DNA of 7,949 nucleotides, taken from the NCBI GenBank assembly GCA_937912045.1, contig CALDPI010000196.1, positions 1 through 7,949 on the forward strand, written 5' to 3'. Below, piece by piece: positions 1-5,596 of this stretch. The DNA comes from an uncultured Clostridia bacterium (GTDB lineage: Bacteria > Bacillota > Clostridia > Oscillospirales > Acutalibacteraceae). Under the pieces are notes generated by a model. The model saw only the letters and a list, made by a program, of their open reading frames with translations. It was not told where the DNA came from and searched no databases. Numbering within the stretch: the first letter of the stretch is position 1; every line of letters starts with the position of its first letter. The translations under genes were made by a program, and so were the position numbers.

Positions 1-940
1 TTTTGCTGCGCACGCCGTAAAGAAAGGTTGGAAGTGTTTCGCCCGAGAGAAATTTATGGGCGGCGCTGTTATAATCCTCTATTGATGCGCTGTACATATT
101 TTCTAAAAGTGCGCCGTGCTCCTCCATTAATTCGCCCAGCTGCCACTTGACCGTCATTACGTCAACAAGTGAGGCAACGTTTGTAACAAAGGAGCTGATT
201 ACAACGGGTACGGACAGGAAAAGAAGCATTTTTAAAATATCGCGTCTTTTCTCTGTTTCGGGGCAGGCGGATAACTCGCTTTCCTGCACGCTAACGCCCT
301 TAAGCTTATGATAAAGCATTGTAACGAGGGTTGCCAAAAGCACCCCTATTGTGACACCGGAAATTGCCGCTGCGGCGGCATATGCCACGTTGCCGCTCTG
401 CTTTACTGTTATATATGCGAGGGTGTAACCGAAGATGAGCTTACAGGCCGCCTCTATTATATTCGACACGGCGGTGGGGTACATATTACCATAGCCCTCA
501 TAATAGCCTCTGTATGCCGATATTACACAGCAGAAAAACCACGCAGGCGCTATTGCCAGCAGGCTGTAAAGCGAGGAGCCTGTCATATCTGTAAGGGCTA
601 AAAACGGTTTGATTAGCAAAAGCATTAAGACCGTCAGAATAATTCCGCCGAGGGTAAAGGCTGTGAACGCGGCAGAAAACACCCGTTTTGCCGAAAGATG
701 CCGACCCTCTGCCACGCGTTCTGCCACCATTCGTGACACGACCATTGGAAGCCCCGTCATGGAGATACCGTAAATGGGCAGAAACAAATCATAGGCGGAG
801 GAATAGTATCCGAAGCCCAGGTCACCTATTATATTATTGAGCGGAATTTTAAAGAGTGCGCCGATAATTTTGGCAAGCGCGGTGGCAACCACAAGGACGA
901 GCGCACCCTCTACAAAGCTTTGCTGTTTTCTTTTTGGCAT
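1..940 (-). CDS. SpoVB/MurJ-superfamily polysaccharide flippase, 3' end cut off by window
   Basis: This is a multi-pass membrane protein of the polysaccharide-biosynthesis flippase group (MOP/MVF superfamily), the family of sporulation protein SpoVB and lipid II flippases. These proteins move lipid-linked cell-wall or polysaccharide precursors across the cytoplasmic membrane. I translated 313 residues from ATG at 940; the frame is still open at base 1, so about 200 residues are missing (relatives are usually 450-550 aa). Seen: a short basic N-terminus (MPKRKQQSF), a first helix leading into KIIGALFKIPLNNIIG (24-39), MTGLPMVVSRMVAE (61-74), YRGYYEGYGNMYPTAVSN (143-160) and LYGVRSK (307-313), all hallmarks of the family, with hydrophobic segments at about 11-30, 88-110, 125-142, 185-210 and 237-258. 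A GAGG ribosome site overlaps the stop region of the mtnN-like gene 10 bases upstream, suggesting co-transcription. Family assignment is firm; a specific sporulation role is inferred. Confidence 0.88.
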   Translation of the reverse strand, partial: MPKRKQQSFVEGALVLVVATALAKIIGALFKIPLNNIIGDLGFGYYSSAYDLFLPIYGISMTGLPMVVSRMVAERVAEGRHLSAKRVFSAAFTAFTLGGIILTVLMLLLIKPFLALTDMTGSSLYSLLAIAPAWFFCCVISAYRGYYEGYGNMYPTAVSNIIEAACKLIFGYTLAYITVKQSGNVAYAAAAAISGVTIGVLLATLVTMLYHKLKGVSVQESELSACPETEKRRDILKMLLFLSVPVVISSFVTNVASLVDVMTVKWQLGELMEEHGALLENMYSASIEDYNSAAHKFLSGETLPTFLYGVRSK

Positions 941-950
941 ATTTTAAACC

Positions 951-1658
951 TCAACAAAAGAAGTTATCAAATTTAAACATTCCCTTAACCGCACCGAGCA
1001 CAAAGGGTGCGAGGTCAAAGCTTTCGTTTTCGTTCATATCGCGGTAGGACGCGGAAGCATCTGCACCTGCATCGTCCGAGACACGTCTGAGCGCCAAAAA
1101 CGGCACGCCTGCCATGCTGCAAACCGATGCAACCGATGCCGACTCCATATCGCAGCTGACGGGGGAATAATCCGCCATAAGCTCGGCGCGAAGTGTATCG
1201 TCGCTTACAAAGCGGTCACCCGTTACCGCCATACCTATGCGGGCATTTGGCAACAGGTCTTTAAAATATGACAGCAGTTCGCTGTCGGCTTCATACACGT
1301 ACTTCTGCGAGGGCTTTTCACCCTTTTTGTATCCAAGCGGTGTTAAATCAAAATCGTACTCCGTATATTTGTCGGGCAGTGTGATTTGACCGCGCAAAAT
1401 GCCGCTCATACCGCCTGAAAGGCCGGTATTCAATATGGCATTACAGCCGTTATCTATAAGATGCATTGCGGCGGCGGCAGCGTTGGTTTTGCCAATTCCG
1501 CAGCAGACAGTCCTAAGCACAATTTTTTTATCGCCCTCTGTAAAGGTGAAAACGTGTCCGTCGCGGCCAAAATATGCACATTCCTCGCCGCCCTCACGCT
1601 TCAGCGGTGCATACTCCATATCGTCTGCGATTACTACGCCGATTTTAAAAGTTTTCAT
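951..1658 (-). CDS. mtnN: 5'-methylthioadenosine/S-adenosylhomocysteine nucleosidase-like protein
   Basis: Cytosolic purine nucleosidase of the PNP/UDP phosphorylase family. MTA/SAH nucleosidases cleave the adenine-ribose bond of methylthioadenosine and S-adenosylhomocysteine, recycling by-products of SAM use. The 235-aa length is typical. Visible motifs: Glu15 in ADDMEY (equivalent to E. coli Glu12), CCGIGKTNAA (52-61), NTGLSGG (77-83), YDFDLTPLGY (101-110, matching the family's HDVD..FGY), VTGDRFVSD (145-153), CDMES with Glu172, and RRVSDDAG with catalytic Asp195. All three expected catalytic acids are present. ATG at 1658 has a GTGAGG ribosome site. The gene sits 16 bases after the terminator of the zinc-ribbon gene, so expression probably depends on read-through or an unseen promoter, and it is followed closely by the flippase gene. 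A related nucleoside phosphorylase or futalosine hydrolase is possible, but the DFD..GY and DMES motifs favour MTA/SAH nucleosidase. Confidence 0.85.
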   Translation of the reverse strand: MKTFKIGVVIADDMEYAPLKREGGEECAYFGRDGHVFTFTEGDKKIVLRTVCCGIGKTNAAAAAMHLIDNGCNAILNTGLSGGMSGILRGQITLPDKYTEYDFDLTPLGYKKGEKPSQKYVYEADSELLSYFKDLLPNARIGMAVTGDRFVSDDTLRAELMADYSPVSCDMESASVASVCSMAGVPFLALRRVSDDAGADASASYRDMNENESFDLAPFVLGAVKGMFKFDNFFC

Positions 1659-1674
1659 AAAACAACCTCACACT

Positions 1675-1709
1675 AAAAAAACGCCCAGAATACACCGTCG
1701 GGCGTTTTT
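1675..1709 (-). terminator. Intrinsic terminator after the zinc-ribbon gene
   Basis: A perfect 10-bp inverted repeat (1677-1686 with 1700-1709; the GC core is CGCCC/GGGCG flanked by A/T) encloses a 13-base loop. Read on the minus strand, the stem is followed by a run of seven T (1675-1681, partly in the stem), the classic Rho-independent layout. It lies 5 bases after the TAA of the zinc-ribbon gene. Because the repeat has A/T flanks on both sides it could also act in the other direction, but no plus-strand gene needs it. Confidence 0.85.
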
Positions 1710-1714
1710 AAAAA

Positions 1715-2083
1715 TTAGTTTTCGTCAATAAAGCTTTCGCCGCAGGCAAAGCAGAAATGTGCCTCTGACACGTTGGCAATTCCGCACTTTTTGCAGATTT
1801 TTTTGCCCTGTGCCAAGAGCACCTGATTTCTTGCCTCTTCAATTTCGGCCTGTTTTTTGAGGATTTCCTCTGCCATAAGCTTTGCCTCCGCGGAAACCTC
1901 TTTACCCTCTGTTATGAAAGGCAGGCAGGCTTTGCCGAGTGCCTCAAAATCCTTTGAAAGCTTAGACTCCATAGAGGCGATATCAAACTTTTGTTTTTGT
2001 ATGGAAACAACATCGTTGGTCTTTTTATATGCAACGTCCAATGCGTCACGCGTTTTATTTATAACGTCATCAAAAAAATCCAT
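1715..2083 (-). CDS. Small coiled-coil protein with C-terminal zinc ribbon
   Basis: A 122-aa protein of no assigned function. Residues about 1-45 (starting MDFFDDVINKTRDA) and 62-93 are charged and strongly helical, likely coiled coil. The C-terminus is a rubredoxin-like zinc ribbon with CKKC (Cys97, Cys100) and CFAC (Cys111, Cys114), expected to bind one zinc. There is no signal peptide or membrane segment, so it is probably cytosolic. I start it at ATG 2083, not at an in-frame start 48 codons upstream. The 2083 start has an AGAGGAAG ribosome site and lies just downstream of a good promoter, whereas the longer form would begin inside the kinase gene and its added residues look non-coding. 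It forms its own unit, with a promoter in front and a terminator behind. Similar short zinc-ribbon proteins are common as hypotheticals in Clostridia; no role is inferred. Confidence 0.85.
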   Translation of the reverse strand: MDFFDDVINKTRDALDVAYKKTNDVVSIQKQKFDIASMESKLSKDFEALGKACLPFITEGKEVSAEAKLMAEEILKKQAEIEEARNQVLLAQGKKICKKCGIANVSEAHFCFACGESFIDEN

Positions 2084-2110
2084 AAAAAATCTTCCTCTCG
2101 CTTTTTTATT

Positions 2111-2139
2111 AATATAACATAAAACCGACCCTTTTTCAA
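2111..2139 (-). promoter_or_regulatory. Sigma-A-type promoter for the zinc-ribbon gene
   Basis: On the minus strand, TTGAAA (2139-2134) is followed by a 17-base spacer and TATATT (2116-2111). Both hexamers are within one or two bases of consensus and the spacing is ideal. Transcription would start near 2104, giving a 5' leader of about 20 bases carrying the AGAGGAAG ribosome site before ATG 2083. It lies in the only substantial gap between the kinase gene and the zinc-ribbon gene. No operator-like repeat is obvious beyond the imperfect hairpin overlapping the -35. Confidence 0.75.
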
Positions 2140-2151
2140 GAAAAACAAGGG
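2129..2151 (-). repeat. Imperfect inverted repeat at the end of the kinase operon, overlapping the -35 box
   Basis: CCCTT at 2151-2147 can pair with AAGGG at 2133-2129, extended by a mismatch and two or three weaker pairs around a loop of about five bases. It begins directly after the kinase stop codon. On the minus strand only a poor T tract (GGTTTTA) follows, so it would be a weak terminator at best. It also covers the -35 box of the next promoter. It may be chance in an A/T-rich gap. Confidence 0.3.
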
Positions 2152-3081
2152 TTACTCGTACTTGCCACCGCGTATAAACTCGCGAATCAGCGACTCTTGT
2201 GGGACAACGTCCTCTGCCACGTGACAAAACGCAGACAGTCCTTTGGCCGTTGCCACGACGTAATCATAATCCTCGTTGTCTTTATCTATCTGTGACAAAA
2301 GCCCAAGCACGCGTTCCTTAAAAATGCAGGGCTCATACTCGTGCAGGGTGGTGATTTGACGGTCGGCGGTGGGCTTGAAGCCGTAAAGATGCTTCTCCTC
2401 GCCCGCTATGACGTCATCCCACACGCAGAGTGTTTTCTGTGGGCTTGCGCCTCTGTATATATCGTCGCGCGACATTCTTCTTACAAGGCGCATCTGTCTG
2501 CTTGAGAGCAGTCTTTCGCCCTTTTCGTTAAATATTGCACGGTTTACGCTTATATAAATTTTATAAATATTCTCTTTAGGCAGGCTTTCGCAAAGCAGGG
2601 GGTTTAGTGCGTGCAGCCCCTCGACAATGAGCAGTCCGCCGTCCCTTATATCAATGCTTTTACGCTCGGCTTTCCGTCTTTGCTCTGCAAAGGAGAAAAG
2701 CGGCACCTCGGTACAGCCGTTGTTAACAGCCTCATAAAAGCACCTGTTAATCTCGGGAATGTCGAGCGAATGCACCGTTTCATAATCCAACTCGCCCTCG
2801 TCATTAAGCGGCACCTTTTCGCAGTCGAGATAAAAATCGTCAAGCGACACAACCTCTGTGCGCTTGCCGAGTGACAACAAATAGTCACACAGTATATGTG
2901 CCGTTGTGGTCTTGCCCGAGCCTGAGGGTCCCGCAATCATTATGATTTTTTTGTTTTTATCCTCTGCCACAGTGCGTGCAACAGAATAAATCTCGTCGTG
3001 GTAGCGTTTTTCCGCCTCTGCCACGAAGCCGTTTATATCCTCTTTTGCGCGCTTATTGATGTATTCTGCCGTAAGTTTCAT
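2152..3081 (-). CDS. Uridine kinase-like / phosphoribulokinase-family nucleoside kinase
   Basis: A P-loop kinase of the uridine kinase/phosphoribulokinase family, which phosphorylates a nucleoside (uridine or cytidine in characterised members) with ATP or GTP in pyrimidine salvage. From the chosen start it is 309 aa. Seen: a Walker A loop IAGPSGSGKTTT (49-60), the substrate-side SLDDFYLD (79-86), LLIVEGLHALNP (150-161) as the Walker B-like strand, and an arginine-rich lid (RQMRLVRRMSRDD, 195-207). ATG at 3081 has a GGAGAG ribosome site; a start 14 codons earlier lacks support. The gene overlaps the end of hemZ by 29 bases, so it is the last member of the rel-dtd-MBL-hemZ operon. Many clostridial relatives are about 550 aa with an N-terminal TGS/ThrRS-like domain; this one has only the kinase part. 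The true substrate cannot be told from sequence. Confidence 0.85.
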   Translation of the reverse strand: MKLTAEYINKRAKEDINGFVAEAEKRYHDEIYSVARTVAEDKNKKIIMIAGPSGSGKTTTAHILCDYLLSLGKRTEVVSLDDFYLDCEKVPLNDEGELDYETVHSLDIPEINRCFYEAVNNGCTEVPLFSFAEQRRKAERKSIDIRDGGLLIVEGLHALNPLLCESLPKENIYKIYISVNRAIFNEKGERLLSSRQMRLVRRMSRDDIYRGASPQKTLCVWDDVIAGEEKHLYGFKPTADRQITTLHEYEPCIFKERVLGLLSQIDKDNEDYDYVVATAKGLSAFCHVAEDVVPQESLIREFIRGGKYE

Positions 3082-4534
3082 AAAACTCTCCGATTCTCGC
3101 CTTTCTATCCATAAGTTCGTCAAAACGGGTGATGTATTCGTACGGATATTTATAGTTGAAAATGCGCTCTATATAGCTTCCGCACGGCTGGCGCAACTTC
3201 GTAACGGCCGATGCGCCGCAGGCTAATATTGTGTGCGTTTCGTCCATTATATAAACATTATAAAGGCATTCAAAGCCACTTTTTGCATAACCCACATTTT
3301 CAAGGTTACCCACCGTTTTGCTCTGTCTATACATATAGTATGGCACAATTCCGTTTTGTGCGAGCACTTTTTCTGCGGTTTCCACCATTTTTGCCGCTTC
3401 CTTGCCTTTTTCGGTGTCGGGCAGGATGCCGCCCGTGCTGAGTGCCGATGCCCTTTTCATTGAAAGGGAATGCACCGTCACACTTTCGGGTGCGAGGCGT
3501 GTGATTTTTGAGAGGGTATCGCAAAAGCTTTCATACGTATCGCTTGGAAGTCCTGCGATTAAATCCATATTTATATTATCAAAGCCCACCCTTCGTGCGA
3601 GGGAAAAGGCTTCCTCTGTTTGTTTTGCGGTGTGGCATCGGCCTATAGCAGCAAGGACATCATCGTTCATTGTCTGCGGATTGATGCTGATTCTTGTTAC
3701 GCCCATTGCCTTCAAAACCGAAAGCTTTTCTTCGGTTATGGTGTCGGGTCGGCCCGCCTCTACCGTTAGTTCTCTGAGGTGAGAGGTATCAAAGCAGTCA
3801 AAAACGGTTGTGAGCACCGTTTTCAGCTGCTGTGCGCTCAGCGTGGTGGGTGTGCCGCCGCCCATATACACCGTTTCGAGTCGAAGACCGTTCTCCCTTG
3901 CGTATTTTGCGGTGATTTTAAGTTCCTCACACAGCAGCTCGACATACTGCGGTATGAGCTTTTTTGCGTGCTCCACCGAATGTGAAACAAAGGAGCAATA
4001 GGTGCATCTGCTCGGGCAGAAGGGCACCGAAATATAAAGGCTGTATGACTCGGGACGGGACAAAGACGTTATCTCTTCCTCGCCCTTTCTCGTTGCCTTG
4101 CAAAGTGAAATCTTTTTGTCCGACACGAGAAGCGTGTTTTTAAAATATTCCTCTGCGCCGTCAACTCCCATATCGGCAGAGAGGCGCGAAAACAGCTTTG
4201 CGGGGCGAACACCCGTTAAAATTCCCCAGGGGGAAATATAGCCTGTTATATCATAAAAGCAGTAAAGCAGCTGTGTGGCAAGGGTCAGCTCGCAGCGGTC
4301 ATCATAATCCTCCGCACTGTTCGGCACGAAGGCTGTGTGCTCGGCCTTTTTTCCGTCAAGGCACAGCGAGGCATAAAGGGTGGTTTCCCTCTCCCCCTTT
4401 GTAAGACGGGCAACTGCAATATTTTCCGCACCACATTCTGTATCTACAATTTCAATCTTCTCAAATGGCAGATAGATACGGCAAAGCTTTTCAAGCTCGT
4501 AATTGAACTTATTATTTTTGACGGCTAAAATCAT
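3053..4534 (-). CDS. hemZ: HemZ-type radical SAM coproporphyrinogen dehydrogenase
   Basis: Radical SAM enzyme of the HemZ subfamily (HemN-like), annotated as oxygen-independent coproporphyrinogen III dehydrogenase in heme biosynthesis. It is 493 aa, the usual length. An N-terminal HemZ-specific region (about 1-160, including GYISPWGILTGVRPAKL at 98-114) precedes the radical SAM core: PFCPSRCTYCSF holds the 4Fe-4S cluster ligands Cys173, Cys177 and Cys180; VYMGGGTPTTL (222-232) is the SAM-binding glycine motif; TVEAGRPDTI (257-266), RISINPQTM (281-289) and MDLIAGLP (323-330) follow the HemN/HemZ pattern; YMYRQSKTVGNLENVGYAK (400-418) is the C-terminal HemZ signature. ATG at 4534 overlaps the MBL gene stop as ATGA, and its own ribosome site is poor, so coupled translation is likely. 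No other heme gene is in view; the biochemical role in a heme-poor anaerobe is uncertain. Confidence 0.92.
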   Translation of the reverse strand: MILAVKNNKFNYELEKLCRIYLPFEKIEIVDTECGAENIAVARLTKGERETTLYASLCLDGKKAEHTAFVPNSAEDYDDRCELTLATQLLYCFYDITGYISPWGILTGVRPAKLFSRLSADMGVDGAEEYFKNTLLVSDKKISLCKATRKGEEEITSLSRPESYSLYISVPFCPSRCTYCSFVSHSVEHAKKLIPQYVELLCEELKITAKYARENGLRLETVYMGGGTPTTLSAQQLKTVLTTVFDCFDTSHLRELTVEAGRPDTITEEKLSVLKAMGVTRISINPQTMNDDVLAAIGRCHTAKQTEEAFSLARRVGFDNINMDLIAGLPSDTYESFCDTLSKITRLAPESVTVHSLSMKRASALSTGGILPDTEKGKEAAKMVETAEKVLAQNGIVPYYMYRQSKTVGNLENVGYAKSGFECLYNVYIMDETHTILACGASAVTKLRQPCGSYIERIFNYKYPYEYITRFDELMDRKARIGEFYETYGRIHQ

Positions 4535-5139
4535 ATATACGGGTTATAACTTCTTTCATAGGATAATGTTGTTGGGGCATCGTGCCCGGGATATACGGTA
4601 TAATCACCGTTTAGTGAAAACAGTTTTCCAAGCGACCTTAACTGCTCTTCCCTGCTGCCTGTGGGGAGGTCTGTTCTGCCCACCGACTGTTTAAAGAGTG
4701 TATCGCCGCTGAAGATGACGTTTTCGAGCAAATAACAAACGGAGCCCACTGTGTGCCCAGGTGTATGCATCACGCGGATGGCCATGGAGCCAAGATTTAT
4801 TACATCGCCATCTTCTAAAAGATAGTCGGGCGAAAACTCGGTCTGTGGGAGGGAGAACATTGAAGAAAGACTTTCCTCTCTGCTTTCAAGCCCTGCCCTG
4901 TCCTGTCTGCCGATAGCAACGGCGGCACCCGACAAAAGACGTGCATCATATATGCCTGCAACGTGGTCAAAATGGCGGTGTGTTGCTAAAATCAGCATCT
5001 GCTTGCCTGCATTGTCCTTTATGAATTTTCGCACTGTGTCTGTCAGGGCAAAAACGTCTATCAGCAATGCCGCATCGTCGGTTGACACCATATAACAGTT
5101 GGCGCCAAGCTGTCCTTGTGACTCTGTGATTATGTTCAT
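4531..5139 (-). CDS. Metallo-beta-lactamase-fold hydrolase, glyoxalase II-like
   Basis: A single-domain 202-aa MBL-fold hydrolase of the hydroxyacylglutathione hydrolase-like (glyoxalase II/YcbL) group, likely a cytosolic thioesterase or related hydrolase using two metal ions. Seen: THRHFDH with His54, His56, Asp58 and His59 (canonical HxHxDH, with Arg at the first variable site); HTPGHTVGS with metal ligand His129 (126-133 region); SGDTLF with bridging Asp146; GRTDLPTG (154-161); and YPGHDAPTTLSYER with His186. All seven expected metal ligands are present. The second strand reads LIDVFA where LIDPG is commoner. ATG 5139 has a TGGAGT ribosome site inside the end of dtd, only one base after that stop, and its own stop overlaps hemZ. 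Sitting between dtd and hemZ is a recurrent arrangement in Clostridia; the physiological substrate is unknown. Confidence 0.88.
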   Translation of the reverse strand: MNIITESQGQLGANCYMVSTDDAALLIDVFALTDTVRKFIKDNAGKQMLILATHRHFDHVAGIYDARLLSGAAVAIGRQDRAGLESREESLSSMFSLPQTEFSPDYLLEDGDVINLGSMAIRVMHTPGHTVGSVCYLLENVIFSGDTLFKQSVGRTDLPTGSREEQLRSLGKLFSLNGDYTVYPGHDAPTTLSYERSYNPYI

Positions 5140-5140
5140 A

Positions 5141-5596
5141 CTATTTACTCCAGATATCAGTGTCGAGCGTTATTGTGACGGGGCCGTAAGCCTTTATATC
5201 AAGCTCCATATCTCCGCCGAATACGCCCTTTTCGACAATCCCTATGCCCTCTTTTTTAAGGCATTCGCAGTAGTATTCATAAAGCGCTTCGGCACCGACA
5301 GGCTCCATTGCGTTTATGAATGACGGGCGGTGGCCCTTGCGCACGTCGGCACAGAGGGTGAAGTTTGAAACGACAAGCGCACTTCCGCCGACGTCCAAAA
5401 GGGACAGGTTCATTTTATCCTGCTCGTCACGGAAGATGCGAAGCAGCGCCGTTTTTTTAGCAAGCAGCTCTGCCTTTTCTTTTGTATCACCATCCTGTGC
5501 GCCCAAAAGAATTAAAAAGCCGTGCTCTATTTTGCCGCTGACGACACCGCTTTCTGTAACGCTTGCGCTTTTCACACGCTGAATAATTGCCTTCAT
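5141..5596 (-). CDS. dtd: D-aminoacyl-tRNA deacylase
   Basis: D-aminoacyl-tRNA deacylase (DTD) hydrolyses D-amino acids, and also glycine mis-attached to tRNA(Ala), from tRNA, guarding translation against non-L residues. It is cytosolic and homodimeric. The 151-aa length matches the family exactly. Seen: start MKAIIQRVKSASV; VVSNFTLCADVRKGHRPSF (75-93), the first active-site motif; and KAYGPVTI (135-142), which carries the Gly138-Pro139 cis-proline motif that excludes L-aminoacyl substrates. Two positions differ from the textbook motifs: SNFTL for SQFTL and AYGPVT for NxGPVT. ATG at 5596 shares its A with the TAA of rel (TAATG), with AAGGA about 12 bases upstream, so translation is likely coupled to rel. 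Pairing of rel and dtd is widespread in Bacillota. Confidence 0.95.
   Translation of the reverse strand: MKAIIQRVKSASVTESGVVSGKIEHGFLILLGAQDGDTKEKAELLAKKTALLRIFRDEQDKMNLSLLDVGGSALVVSNFTLCADVRKGHRPSFINAMEPVGAEALYEYYCECLKKEGIGIVEKGVFGGDMELDIKAYGPVTITLDTDIWSK

Noticed and set aside
308..601. Plus-strand 97-residue cysteine-rich frame (many Cys/His, CxC-like patterns)
   Set aside because: It is the exact antisense of the flippase coding region, which shows clear family motifs. The Cys richness comes from reading helical membrane codons backwards, and no ribosome site or promoter was found.
2084..2227. 48-residue N-terminal extension of the zinc-ribbon protein
   Set aside because: It would lie partly inside the kinase gene and across the promoter, looks non-protein-like (Arg-rich, no pattern), and the internal ATG has a good ribosome site.
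3082..3123. Upstream start for the nucleoside kinase, adding 14 residues
   Set aside because: No convincing ribosome site there. ATG 3081 has GGAGAG at proper spacing and begins a sensible N-terminus.
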